A stretch of DNA of 41,418 nt from Saprospiraceae bacterium (lineage in GTDB: Bacteria > Bacteroidota > Bacteroidia > Chitinophagales > Saprospiraceae), in the NCBI GenBank assembly GCA_020628145.1, contig JAHDFN010000007.1, positions 1 through 41,418 of the forward strand, in the 5' to 3' direction. Numbering within the stretch: position 1 is the first letter of the stretch; each line of letters starts with the position of its first letter. Both the position numbers and the translations under genes were made by a program. Shown here piece by piece: positions 9,283-18,238 of the stretch. The notes below the pieces were generated by a model. The model saw only the letters and a list, made by a program, of their open reading frames with translations, ran no database searches and was not told the DNA's origin.

Positions 9283-9296
9283 GAAAAATCCACAAA

Positions 9297-10748
9297 TCAA
9301 TTCAATTTCTGGAATTTGAAATCCTTATAATGAAGGATATTCAGATATTGATTTTCGAATCTTTCGGCTTTGCTGAAATTCTCTGTTCCACTCTTGAAAA
9401 TACCATTGAAATTAAACTGGGTATGTAGATGATTGCCGCCATAGTCACGATTGAGGAATTGGGCAAACGTCGCTCCCCGTTTTTTTAGCATCCTTCCAAA
9501 ATACATCATGAGATCATATCCCAAAATGGCATCTTTTCCAGGAACGGCTCCCATCATATTATAATAATCCCTTCTGAAATTCTGTATTTCCGGATTATCC
9601 TTGTCCATGAAATTAGAATTGCTGATTCTTACATTGAGTCTTTCATAATATTCATATCCGATTCTCTCGAAATCCTTCCATTGAGGCATTCCATATACAA
9701 CGACATGGCTACCTCCATTTTCGGAATAAATCTTCCTCAATAAATTGGAAACGAACTTTTCATCCCAGGATGGAACGATGAATACGGTAGTATCTGATCG
9801 GTAATAATCCTGTAAAGGTATATCATCACCATATTGTGCAATAAGTTCGGGTAGTTTAGGAGCAGACGCATTCCTTCGGATCACCCTTTGTTCATCTTGA
9901 AAATATTTGAAATTCTTATTTTCGGTTCCTCCCTCCCTACATGCCAAGACAACTTTGCTCGCAGAATAATTTTTGAGGACATGCCTCATAATCGCTCTAC
10001 AATGGCTACTGAGGGAAGGGCTTACCTGGATATAATTCGGATTAGCAGAAGTAATACTGGTTTTGGGATTCCAAGGGGAGACTAGGAACGTATTTTGTTT
10101 CCCCCTCACTTTGGACGCTGCCATTTTCAATGCATCCGTTTTCATAGGGCCGAGAATGAGGTTCATATTATACATCTCCGGCCGGTTGAATAGGGAAGAG
10201 GTGACCCCTGCACTCCCTTGTGTATCATAGGTATAGACGTTCAGGTTCAATCCTTCCATCCCTAGCCGTTCCAAGGCCATTTTGACACCCGCATAGAACT
10301 CTATGGATTTGATGGAGGTCTTGCTCCGTACCTGTCCGTAAGTTTCCTTATGGGTATTGAAAGGAGCCATAATGGCGACATTATATGAACCCTGTAATGA
10401 TTCAATGGGCTGATTGGGTGTGGGTTTGCCCGGTCTATCAGGAGTATCCGGTCGTTCCGGCTTATCAGGAGTGACAATATCCGGTGTGGCAGGCCGCTCT
10501 CCCGGTCTAGGTGGTTTTTGTGGGCGATCGGCAATGGGCGGATAATCCGCCGGCTTGTTATTCCAAGTAACGGTATCTACATTTTCCGGAGCACTTTTCG
10601 GCTTTTCTATTTCTGCAGAGGGAGTTTCAACATATTTTTCTGTTTTCCGCATATTCTTACAAGAAGAAAATACAAAAATGGAAAGAAAGAAAACAAGCAG
10701 GATATTACTCCCATTCGATAGTCGCCGGTGGCTTAGTACTGATATCAT
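9297..10748 (-). CDS. Periplasmic-binding-protein-fold (PBP1/LpoA-like) lipoprotein
   Basis: 483 residues from ATG 10748; a TTG two codons earlier is also possible. Residues 16-29 are hydrophobic and end in FSSC, a lipobox with Cys30 as the lipidated residue. About 35-135 is a Pro-rich, charged spacer with PGERP / [15 protein letters not shown]-type repeats, suited to crossing the peptidoglycan. About 141-483 is a type-1 periplasmic-binding fold: YNVAIMAPF, a [10 protein letters not shown] helix, [43 protein letters not shown]. Related folds occur in amino-acid-binding proteins and in the LpoA/LppC activators of cell-wall synthases; which applies here is uncertain. The gene begins inside the end of guaA (44-nt overlap), so it is probably translated from the same mRNA. 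Confidence 0.75.
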   Translation of the reverse strand: MISVLSHRRLSNGSNILLVFFLSIFVFSSCKNMRKTEKYVETPSAEIEKPKSAPENVDTVTWNNKPADYPPIADRPQKPPRPGERPATPDIVTPDKPERPDTPDRPGKPTPNQPIESLQGSYNVAIMAPFNTHKETYGQVRSKTSIKSIEFYAGVKMALERLGMEGLNLNVYTYDTQGSAGVTSSLFNRPEMYNMNLILGPMKTDALKMAASKVRGKQNTFLVSPWNPKTSITSANPNYIQVSPSLSSHCRAIMRHVLKNYSASKVVLACREGGTENKNFKYFQDEQRVIRRNASAPKLPELIAQYGDDIPLQDYYRSDTTVFIVPSWDEKFVSNLLRKIYSENGGSHVVVYGMPQWKDFERIGYEYYERLNVRISNSNFMDKDNPEIQNFRRDYYNMMGAVPGKDAILGYDLMMYFGRMLKKRGATFAQFLNRDYGGNHLHTQFNFNGIFKSGTENFSKAERFENQYLNILHYKDFKFQKLN

Positions 10749-12246
10749 AAACAACTCTGTTAATTCCTTTTACACGGTTGATGATTTCACTAGAGACTTC
10801 TGCTAGGAAATCATGAGGAAGTCTGCTCCATTCGGCAGTCATTCCGTCAACGGAATTCACCGCCCTCAAAACAACCGTTTTTTCATAAGTCCTTTCGTCG
10901 CCCATTACACCAACGGATTGCACAGGTAGTAATATTGTGGCAGCCTGCCAGACCTTATTATAAAGGTTATGTGATTTCAATTTGTTAATAAAAATAGCAT
11001 CTGCTTCTTGAAGCAAAGATACTTTATCAGGTGTAATATTACCTAAAATTCTAATAGCTAATCCGGGGCCGGGAAAAGGATGTCTGCCGACGATGGTTTC
11101 CGGAATTTCCAAAGACCGTCCGACTTTTCTCACCTCATCCTTGAAAAGCATCCTCAAGGGTTCAACGATTTTCAAGTCCAATTTGTCGGGTAGGCCACCC
11201 ACATTATGATGTGATTTAATCGTGACAGATGGACCGTGTACCGAAACGGATTCGATGACATCCGGGTAAATCGTTCCTTGTCCGAGCCATTTGATATTGT
11301 CATATTTTTTTGATTCCTCTTCGAATACTTCAATGAATACCCTTCCTATTATCTTCCGCTTTTGTTCCGGATCGGATACATCTTCCAATTCGTCCAAGAA
11401 CCTACTGCGGGAGTCTATACCTTTTATGTTCAGGCCCATGCCTTCATATGAAGCCAATACTTCCTCGAATTCGTCTTTTCTCAATAGGCCGTTATCGATG
11501 AAAAAACAATAGAGATTGGAACCGATGGCACGATGTAGCAACATCGCTCCGACACTTGAATCCACTCCTCCGGACAAGGCCATTAGAACCTTGTCGTCCC
11601 GTATTTTATCCTTTAATTCTTCAATGGTTTGTTGAATGAATTTTTCAGGAGTCCAAGAACCGGTACAACCACAAATATCCAAAACGAAATTGCTGATCAT
11701 CTTATGACCTTCAAGACTGTGGGTGACTTCCGGATGGAATTGGATTCCATAGAGGGGATATGGATAATGTCCGGTTGATGATTTATAGGCAGCAACCGGA
11801 ATGGAATCGGTTTTAGCCAATAATTCATAACCTTCCGGTAATTCCAAAATCGAATCTCCATGAGACATCCAAACTTGGGAATCATCTGAAATTCCATTTA
11901 AAAAACCATCGCCGGCAACCTTTGATAGCATGGCCTTGCCATATTCCCTTTTTTCCGAACGGGCTACACGACCACCGAATTGATGGGCGATATATTGTGC
12001 ACCATAACAAATCCCCAATATTGGTTTTTTACCGGCAATATTTTCCAAATCGGTTCTTAATGTGGTTTCTCCCAAAACGGAAAACGGGCTTCCGGATAGA
12101 ATAATTCCCTTGATTTGGTCATCCAAATCAGGAATCTTATTGAAGGGTACGATTTCACTATATACATTCAATTCCCTGATTCTCCTTGCAATGAGTTGGG
12201 TATATTGTGAACCGAAATCCAGTATGAGTATCCTTTCTTCTCGCAT
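10705..12246 (-). CDS. guaA: GMP synthase (glutamine-hydrolysing)
   Basis: 513 residues, full family length. Converts XMP, ATP and glutamine to GMP in the cytosol, the last step of de novo GMP synthesis. An N-terminal class-I glutamine amidotransferase carries the triad Cys80 (GICYGAQ), His171 and Glu173 (HPEVTHS). The ATP-pyrophosphatase domain has the P-loop SGGVDSS at 225-231. The C-terminal dimerisation domain ends in the hallmark KPPATIEWE. The start is fixed by the conserved [18 protein letters not shown] -7 element TATCTTTG ends 4 nt before the ATG, suggesting a leaderless or nearly leaderless mRNA. It is divergent from rocD and followed by the overlapping lipoprotein gene. Confidence 0.97.
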   Translation of the reverse strand: MREERILILDFGSQYTQLIARRIRELNVYSEIVPFNKIPDLDDQIKGIILSGSPFSVLGETTLRTDLENIAGKKPILGICYGAQYIAHQFGGRVARSEKREYGKAMLSKVAGDGFLNGISDDSQVWMSHGDSILELPEGYELLAKTDSIPVAAYKSSTGHYPYPLYGIQFHPEVTHSLEGHKMISNFVLDICGCTGSWTPEKFIQQTIEELKDKIRDDKVLMALSGGVDSSVGAMLLHRAIGSNLYCFFIDNGLLRKDEFEEVLASYEGMGLNIKGIDSRSRFLDELEDVSDPEQKRKIIGRVFIEVFEEESKKYDNIKWLGQGTIYPDVIESVSVHGPSVTIKSHHNVGGLPDKLDLKIVEPLRMLFKDEVRKVGRSLEIPETIVGRHPFPGPGLAIRILGNITPDKVSLLQEADAIFINKLKSHNLYNKVWQAATILLPVQSVGVMGDERTYEKTVVLRAVNSVDGMTAEWSRLPHDFLAEVSSEIINRVKGINRVVYDISTKPPATIEWE

Positions 12247-12250
12247 TCGG

Positions 12251-12258
12251 CAAAGATA
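12251..12258 (-). promoter_or_regulatory. Bacteroidota -7 element of guaA
   Basis: TATCTTTG on the - strand, an exact match to TAnnTTTG, ends only 4 nt before the guaA ATG, so the predicted transcription start falls on or beside the start codon. The -33 box is poor (TTA at 16 bp). Confidence 0.5.
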
Positions 12259-12389
12259 CGACTTTAGAATGGTCTAACACCTCCTGATTTTTCCTAATTT
12301 TGATAATAATGTGGATATCCCCGGGGTGAAATTTAAGGCCAAACATCGTATCTTGTGGTTTTAACTAACCAAAGCAGAAATTATCAGAT

Positions 12390-13667
12390 ATGATAAATCA
12401 GAATGTACTCAGTTCTAAGGACCTGATGAGCATGGAAGATAAGTATGGCGCCCATAATTATCATCCGTTGGAAGTAGTCCTGTCTAAAGGAGAAGGTGTT
12501 TATGTCTGGGATGTCGAAGGAAAGAAATATTATGATTTCCTTTCAGCGTATTCGGCAGTAAATCAAGGTCATTGCCATCCTAGAATCATCGGAGCCTTGA
12601 AGGATCAGGCTGAAATCCTGACATTGACTTCTCGTGCTTTTTATAATGATATGCTGGGGCGGTATGAAAAATACATGTCGGAATATTTCCATTACGATAA
12701 GATCCTACCGATGAATACCGGAGTGGAGGCTGTTGAAACCGCATTGAAATTATGTAGGAAATGGGCCTATCGTAAAAAAGGGGTAGCCGAAAACCAAGCT
12801 AGGATTATTTTCGCTTCGGGCAATTTCCATGGTAGGACAATGGCTGTTATTTCCGCATCGGTAGATCCAAGCAGCAGAGCCGGCTTCGGCCCGTATATGC
12901 CGGGCTATGATATTATCCCATATAATGATTTGGAGGCATTGGAGAATGCATTGAAAGATGATAATGTTGCCGGATTTATAGTTGAACCCATACAAGGAGA
13001 GGCGGGAGTTGTCGTTCCTGATGATAATTATCTTACAGAGGTAAGAAGAATGTGTACTGAACGTAATGTCTTATTCATTGCCGATGAAGTACAGACCGGA
13101 ATTGCAAGGACGGGAAGGTTACTGGCTACTTGTGGAAATTGTGATTGTAGCAACCGCTGTGAAAACAAACCCGAAGTCAAACCTGACATCCTTATTTTGG
13201 GAAAAGCACTTTCCGGAGGTGTATTTCCTGTTTCAGCCGTCTTGGCCGATGATGAAATCATGTTGTGCATCCGTCCGGGAGAGCATGGTTCTACCTTTGG
13301 GGGAAATCCACTGGCTTGTAAGGTTGCAATGGCTGCACTGGATGTTGTGCGTGATGAGAATTTGGCAGAAAATGCAGACCGACTTGGTAATTTGTTCCGA
13401 AAAAGAATGAATAGGTTGGTGGAAAAATCGGACTGGGTTTCATTGGTGAGAGGTAAGGGATTGTTGAATGCAATCGTCATTAATGACACACCTGATTCTA
13501 CAACTGCATGGAATATTTGTCTGGTGCTTAGGGATAACGGTTTATTGGCGAAACCTACGCATGGAAATATTATCAGATTTGCACCGCCATTGGTCATGAC
13601 AGAAGAACAATTAATGGAATGTTGTGATATTATAGAAAATACCATCATGAATTTCAAAAAGGATTAA
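12390..13667 (+). CDS. rocD: Ornithine--oxo-acid aminotransferase
   Basis: 425 residues, class-III PLP aminotransferase. Transfers the delta-amino group of ornithine to 2-oxoglutarate, giving glutamate semialdehyde, and so links arginine breakdown to proline and glutamate. Diagnostic motifs: [67 protein letters not shown], the PLP lysine K272 in ILGKALSGG, and [13 protein letters not shown]. Residues 248-257 form an insertion with four cysteines, [10 protein letters not shown], between DEVQ and the PLP lysine; similar insertions occur in Bacteroidota homologues and may bind a metal. It is divergent from guaA and closed by a strong terminator. Confidence 0.95.
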   Translation: MINQNVLSSKDLMSMEDKYGAHNYHPLEVVLSKGEGVYVWDVEGKKYYDFLSAYSAVNQGHCHPRIIGALKDQAEILTLTSRAFYNDMLGRYEKYMSEYFHYDKILPMNTGVEAVETALKLCRKWAYRKKGVAENQARIIFASGNFHGRTMAVISASVDPSSRAGFGPYMPGYDIIPYNDLEALENALKDDNVAGFIVEPIQGEAGVVVPDDNYLTEVRRMCTERNVLFIADEVQTGIARTGRLLATCGNCDCSNRCENKPEVKPDILILGKALSGGVFPVSAVLADDEIMLCIRPGEHGSTFGGNPLACKVAMAALDVVRDENLAENADRLGNLFRKRMNRLVEKSDWVSLVRGKGLLNAIVINDTPDSTTAWNICLVLRDNGLLAKPTHGNIIRFAPPLVMTEEQLMECCDIIENTIMNFKKD

Positions 13668-13685
13668 TTTTTTTAATTCATGATT

Positions 13686-13724
13686 AAAGCCCTCGTAATG
13701 TAAAGAATTACGAGGGCTTTTTTA
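13686..13724 (+). terminator. Strong terminator after rocD
   Basis: Perfect 13-bp stem AAAGCCCTCGTAA (13686-13698) with TTACGAGGGCTTT (13708-13720), then a T run. The next gene starts only 13 bp later, so that gene's promoter must overlap the hairpin or transcription must read through. Confidence 0.9.
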
Positions 13725-13736
13725 TTTTTGACTCAT

Positions 13737-15911
13737 ATGTCAAGACTTATTATCATTTCCAATAGATTGCCTGTTACCATTGATAAAAAAGATGGGGAAT
13801 TGTTTTATCATCCGAGTGCCGGCGGATTGGCTACCGGTTTGAATTCGCTTTCTGATGATTTGGATACGGTTTGGGTTGGATGGCCCGGAAAAATAATAGA
13901 GGAGGAATGGGAGAAACCAGCTATAAAAAAATCATTGTCTGCTCGGAATCTCGTTCCTGTTTTTCTTAATCGGGATGAAGTCGAATTATATTATGAGGGA
14001 TTCAGTAATAAGATCATTTGGCCACATTTCCATTATTTTACCCAATACACGACTTATAAGGATGAATACTGGGAAGCCTATAAACAGGTAAATGAAAAAT
14101 TTGCAGAAGAAATAACTTCTATTGTAAAGGAGGGAGATAAGATTTGGATTCATGATTATCAATTACTACTGCTTCCAAGATTGGTAAGGGAGCAATTTCC
14201 TGAAATTTCAATCGGTTTTTTTCTTCATATTCCTTTTCCGAGTTATGAGGTATTCAGGATTCTTCCCTGGAGAAGGGAATTATTGGATGGGGTACTTGGA
14301 GCGGATTTAATCGGATTCCATACTTTCGGATATATCCGTCATTTTCTGAGTGCGGTATATCGGATTTCAGGGCATGAACATTCTTTTGGAAAATTAAACG
14401 TAGAAAATAGAATTATAAATGTAGATGTTTTTCCGATGGGAATCGATTATGATAAATATGCTTTTCCGGAAAAACAATTGGTAGATAAAGAAACAAAAAG
14501 GCAATTCTTAAAAAAAGAAACGAAAATAATCCTCTCTATTGATCGATTGGATTATACTAAAGGAATTCCCGAACGGATAAAAGCATATGGCAAGTTCCTG
14601 AAACAATATCCCGAATACATAGGGAAGGTCACTTTGGTCATGATCGTCGTACCTTCGAGATCCAATGTGGATCAGTATCAGGATTTAAAAAACGAGGTGG
14701 ATACCCTGGTAGGGCGTTTGGTGGGAGCATATGGTAGTTTTGATTGGGAACCTATTTTATATTTTTATCGCTCGTTTTCATTTTTGGATTTAACGGCTTT
14801 GTATAAAGTAGCCGATATTGCTTTAATAACTCCTTTGAGGGATGGCATGAATCTGGTTGCAAAGGAATTTATCGCTGCTAAGGAAAGGAATAAGAAAGGA
14901 GTTCTGATACTGAGTGAAATGGCTGGTGTATCCGATGAATTAATTGATGCCATTATTGTTAATCCGCATGATTCCAATGATATTGTTTCTGCATTGGTGA
15001 AAGCACTGGAAATGGATGCTTCCGAACAAAAAAGACGTTTGGAAAGCATGCAGTCCAAATTAAAAATCAATACCGTTGGTCATTGGGCTAAAACATTTAT
15101 TGAAGAATTAACCGAAATGGAAAAACAAAAAAATAAAATGGTTAAAAAATTATCAGTCGGTTCTGATGATAGAATGCGTTTGGTTAATGATTACACAAAT
15201 GCTGAAAATAAATTAATCATTTTGGATTATGATGGCACCTTGATGGATTTCCAAACCGATCCGAAAGCTGTAATTCCCGATGATGATTTAATGGGTTTGT
15301 TATTCGGAATTAAAAATAAAGAAGGAAATAAATTGGTAATCATCAGTGGGCGAGATCGAAATACTTTGGATGAATGGATGTCTCCCCTGGATTTGGATAT
15401 GGCGGCAGAGCATGGCGTTTGGGTGAAAAAAAACAATAACTGGAAAACTGCAAAGAATTTGGTTTCTGCTTGGAAAAATAAAGTAAGACCTGTTTTGAAT
15501 AATCTGGTTGAAAGAACACCCGGTTCTTTTATTGAAGAAAAAGATTATTCGTTGGCATGGCATTATAGGAAAATCGATAAGGATTTAAGTGAAAAAAGAA
15601 TCCGTGAATATAGGGATGTGTTACAATATTTAACGGCAAATTTGGATCTACAGGTACTAGAAGGAAATAAGGTTGTTGAAATAAAAAATGCAGGTGTCAA
15701 TAAAGGAAAGGCAGCACTGGGTTGGATTAATGAAAAAAAATGGGATTTCATTTTGGCTATTGGGGATGATCATACGGATGAAGATATTTTTAAGGCACTG
15801 CCTAAAAATTCATATACGATCAAAGTGGGGTTGCAACAGACACAGGCTAGATATCATTTATTGTCGGTTACGGATGTGAGGGAATTATTAAATGAATTAA
15901 TTGCCATTTGA
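13737..15911 (+). CDS. Fused trehalose-6-phosphate synthase / phosphatase
   Basis: 724 residues from ATG 13737 (an upstream TTG at 13728 is less likely). Makes trehalose from UDP-glucose and glucose-6-phosphate in two steps. Residues 1-about 470 are GT20 synthase: SNRLPV, SAGGLATGL, WIHDYQLLLLPRLV, HIPFPSYEVFRILPWR, RLDYTKGIPERIKAY, and LITPLRDGMNLVAKEF. From about 490 is a HAD-type phosphatase: motif I DYDGTLMDF (nucleophile and acid Asp), VIISGRDRNTL, and motif IV GDDHTDEDIFKAL. Both active sites look complete, so the fusion should be bifunctional. Trehalose protects against osmotic and desiccation stress. It lies 49 bp upstream of an aldo/keto reductase and may be co-transcribed with it. 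Confidence 0.95.
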   Translation: MSRLIIISNRLPVTIDKKDGELFYHPSAGGLATGLNSLSDDLDTVWVGWPGKIIEEEWEKPAIKKSLSARNLVPVFLNRDEVELYYEGFSNKIIWPHFHYFTQYTTYKDEYWEAYKQVNEKFAEEITSIVKEGDKIWIHDYQLLLLPRLVREQFPEISIGFFLHIPFPSYEVFRILPWRRELLDGVLGADLIGFHTFGYIRHFLSAVYRISGHEHSFGKLNVENRIINVDVFPMGIDYDKYAFPEKQLVDKETKRQFLKKETKIILSIDRLDYTKGIPERIKAYGKFLKQYPEYIGKVTLVMIVVPSRSNVDQYQDLKNEVDTLVGRLVGAYGSFDWEPILYFYRSFSFLDLTALYKVADIALITPLRDGMNLVAKEFIAAKERNKKGVLILSEMAGVSDELIDAIIVNPHDSNDIVSALVKALEMDASEQKRRLESMQSKLKINTVGHWAKTFIEELTEMEKQKNKMVKKLSVGSDDRMRLVNDYTNAENKLIILDYDGTLMDFQTDPKAVIPDDDLMGLLFGIKNKEGNKLVIISGRDRNTLDEWMSPLDLDMAAEHGVWVKKNNNWKTAKNLVSAWKNKVRPVLNNLVERTPGSFIEEKDYSLAWHYRKIDKDLSEKRIREYRDVLQYLTANLDLQVLEGNKVVEIKNAGVNKGKAALGWINEKKWDFILAIGDDHTDEDIFKALPKNSYTIKVGLQQTQARYHLLSVTDVRELLNELIAI

Positions 15912-15960
15912 ATTTGACAACAAATCTCATTAATAATTTGTTGGATGTTAAAATCGAAAA

Positions 15961-16944
15961 ATGGAATATAGAAGATTAGGTAAATCCGGATTACAAGTCA
16001 GTGCATTATCTTTAGGTTCATGGCTGACTTTCGGTAAGCAGATTTCTGATGATGTAGCAGAAGAATTAATGATGAAAGCATATGATGCAGGAGTCAATTT
16101 TTTTGATAATGCAGAAATATATGCCAGAGGTCAATCCGAAATCGTCATGGGGAAAATCCTGAAAAAAATGAATTGGGATAGGAGTACCTATCTTGTTTCT
16201 AGTAAGGTTTTTTTCGGTACGGGAAGCAGGTTGCCCAACCAAACGGGGCTGAGTCGGAAACATGTCGTTGAAGGTTGTCATGGTGCTTTAAAAAGATTAC
16301 AAGTAGAATATATAGATTTGTTTTTCTGCCATCGTCCGGATAAAAATACGCCGATAGAAGAAACCGTAAGGACAATGAATGATTTGATTTCCCAGGGTAA
16401 AATTCTTTACTGGGGAACAAGTGAATGGTCTGCACAGGAAATCATGGAAGCTCATATGGTTGCGGAAAAATTGGGATTGATTGGGCCGACAATGGAACAG
16501 CCTCAGTATAATATGTTTCATCGTGATAAAATGGAAGTAGAATATAACCGGATTTTTAAAAATGTCGGTTTGGGAACGACGATTTGGTCTCCTTTGGCCT
16601 CCGGTGTTTTGACCGGGAAATATCTGGATGGCTTTCCGAATGATACGCGTTTATCCATTAAGGGATTGGAATGGCTGAAAGAAAGATCCTTGACAGAAGA
16701 ACGTCTGGGGAAAATAAAATCCCTGAAAAAAATTGCTGATGATTTAGGGACATCATTGCCTAAACTGGCAATCGCATGGTGTTTGAAAAATCCAAATGTA
16801 AGCACGGTTATTTTAGGAGGATCTAAAGTCCATCATATCGAAGAAACTCTCACTTCACAGGAAATCGTTTCACAATTGGATGATTCGCTGATGGAAAAAG
16901 TAGAAAATATTTTGGGGAATAAACCGGTCGCTCCTCAATTCTAG
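15961..16944 (+). CDS. Aldo/keto reductase, potassium-channel-beta (AKR6/YghZ)-like
   Basis: 327 residues, cytosolic NADPH-dependent carbonyl reductase. The catalytic tetrad is visible: D49 and Y54 (FFDNAEIYARG), K82 (VSSKVFFG), H124 (FFCHRPD). The MEYRRLGKSGLQVSALSLGSW start, GALKRLQVEYIDLFFCHRPD and YWGTSEWSAQEI place it with the Kv-beta/YghZ group. The C-terminal cofactor site is STVILGGSKVHHIEE. Substrate not predictable; detoxification of aldehydes is the usual proposal. It follows the trehalose gene with a 49-bp gap and ends at a bidirectional terminator. Confidence 0.92.
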   Translation: MEYRRLGKSGLQVSALSLGSWLTFGKQISDDVAEELMMKAYDAGVNFFDNAEIYARGQSEIVMGKILKKMNWDRSTYLVSSKVFFGTGSRLPNQTGLSRKHVVEGCHGALKRLQVEYIDLFFCHRPDKNTPIEETVRTMNDLISQGKILYWGTSEWSAQEIMEAHMVAEKLGLIGPTMEQPQYNMFHRDKMEVEYNRIFKNVGLGTTIWSPLASGVLTGKYLDGFPNDTRLSIKGLEWLKERSLTEERLGKIKSLKKIADDLGTSLPKLAIAWCLKNPNVSTVILGGSKVHHIEETLTSQEIVSQLDDSLMEKVENILGNKPVAPQF

Positions 16945-16956
16945 AAGACATTAAAT

Positions 16957-16988
16957 AAAAAAGGCAGGAATTTATTCCTGCCTTTTTT
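16957..16988. terminator. Bidirectional terminator between convergent genes
   Basis: Perfect 14-bp stem AAAAAAGGCAGGAA (16957-16970), loop TTTA, TTCCTGCCTTTTTT (16975-16988). A and T runs flank it on both strands, serving the aldo/keto reductase gene (+) and the TonB-like gene (-) that ends at 16995. Confidence 0.92.
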
Positions 16989-16994
16989 ATTTAT

Positions 16995-18050
16995 CTATTT
17001 ATCCATTTCAAATGTAACGGAAAGGATATAATATTTTTCTGTAGGAATGCCATTGACCTTTGCCGGTTCCCATTTTTTCATTTTTTCTAAAGCTTGAATG
17101 ACTTCTGCGTCAAATTCCGGTCCCAGACTATTTATCACGCTAGGATTTTCTATTTTTCCATCCTTATTTATTTTAACCCTGATATTTACGACACCTTCTT
17201 TTTTGCTTTCATAAGCCGCATTAGGATAATCAATATTTCTCCTCAAATAATTTTGAAGAGCTTTTTTTCCGCCGGGATATTGAGGGCTAATAACTTCAGG
17301 GATGATTTTATCTGTTTCGGATTCTTTTTCTACTTCGGTTTTTTTTGCCGGTTCAGGTGCTATTTCTTTTTTCGGAGCAATACTTTTATTCTCAACAACT
17401 TCTTTCTTTTTTTCAATGCTTTTTATTTTTGGAGTAGGAAAAGTAATAGCCTCGGGTAAATCCTTTACTTCTTCAGGAGAATAATTCTTAGGGCTAACAC
17501 CTATAGGTCTATTTATTTTTGAAATAGTGTTCTTTGTTCCTACCGGATTTCCTGAGGGTGGAACGATATTATTCTGAATGATCGGGGTATTTAGGATATC
17601 TTCTTGGATCTGATTCACTGAAACAGGAACTTCAGGAACATATTCACTTTCTCTATTAGAAGACAATGAAGTATTTTTCATCTTTATTGGACTGGAGGAA
17701 ACAGTTTCCTGTACCTGAGATACGACTTCATTGGGAACATCGTGAATCGAATTGAATTCTGTGATATTCTCATCATCAACAACTGTTTCAACATCCTCCT
17801 TTTCAATAACGGATAGAGATTCATTTTCGACTTCCAATGGGGCAGAAATGGCAATTTTAGCTTGTGGAGGAGTTGAAGGTGAAGATGAATTACTTAGAAG
17901 AATATTAGAAGTAATTCCCATCCCAATCGTAAAAAGTAGGCCGATGCCGATACCTATACCCACTTTCTTTTTCAGTATAGTGTTTTCCTTTTTTTCAAGT
18001 TGTTCAAGATAGAGGTCTATCCGGTTGGTTTTCTCGATAGTAGTAGCCAT
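16995..18050 (-). CDS. TonB-family energy-transducer protein
   Basis: 351 residues. A short cytoplasmic N-terminus (1-29) precedes one membrane helix (about 30-52, VGIGIGIGLLFTIGMGI). A long periplasmic linker, rich in Glu, Lys, Ser and Pro (about 55-255), is followed by a TonB_C domain at about 258-351: PQYPGGKKALQNYLRRNIDYP, GVVNIRVKINKDGKIENPSVI, ALEKMKKWEPAKVNG, ILSVTFEMDK. The PGG(..)AL / YP / W-PA pattern is the standard Bacteroidota TonB signature. It should connect proton-motive force to an outer-membrane receptor or act as a wall-spanning link; no ExbB/ExbD or receptor is nearby. A 10-bp palindromic hairpin lies directly upstream of the start (18061-18089). Confidence 0.85.
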   Translation of the reverse strand: MATTIEKTNRIDLYLEQLEKKENTILKKKVGIGIGIGLLFTIGMGITSNILLSNSSSPSTPPQAKIAISAPLEVENESLSVIEKEDVETVVDDENITEFNSIHDVPNEVVSQVQETVSSSPIKMKNTSLSSNRESEYVPEVPVSVNQIQEDILNTPIIQNNIVPPSGNPVGTKNTISKINRPIGVSPKNYSPEEVKDLPEAITFPTPKIKSIEKKKEVVENKSIAPKKEIAPEPAKKTEVEKESETDKIIPEVISPQYPGGKKALQNYLRRNIDYPNAAYESKKEGVVNIRVKINKDGKIENPSVINSLGPEFDAEVIQALEKMKKWEPAKVNGIPTEKYYILSVTFEMDK

Positions 18051-18060
18051 GACATCAGGG

Positions 18061-18089
18061 ATTTATTGAATGAAATAATTTCAATAAAT
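18061..18089 (-). promoter_or_regulatory. Palindromic hairpin in the leader of the TonB-like gene
   Basis: ATTTATTGAA (18061-18070) pairs perfectly with TTCAATAAAT (18080-18089), and a second, offset palindrome TGAAATAATTTCA (18071-18083) overlaps it. It ends 10 bp from the start codon. It could be an operator or an RNA hairpin over the ribosome site; there is no T run suited to termination. Confidence 0.5.
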
Positions 18090-18183
18090 GGTTATTAGTA
18101 TGTTTTTACAGGCTCTAAAATAATAAAAATTGTTAATGATTTTAGAAAAAAACCTATTGATATTGAAATGAAACAACTTTATC

Positions 18184-18209
18184 AAAAAAAACAGTTCTTC
18201 GTCAAGAAC
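18184..18209 (-). terminator. Terminator of the 665-residue OmpA-domain gene
   Basis: On the - strand GTTCTT-GACG-AAGAAC (18209-18194) followed by TGTTTTTTTT. The short stem is compensated by a strong U tract; it lies 30 bp after the stop codon. Confidence 0.7.
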
Positions 18210-18238
18210 ATCTGCTTCAATTCCCATTATGAGAATAG

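Noticed and set aside
13728-13736. TTG start three codons upstream for the trehalose gene
   Set aside because: The family begins at the MSRLIIISNRLP strand, and ATG 13737 gives exactly that; the TTG lies against the rocD terminator T run.
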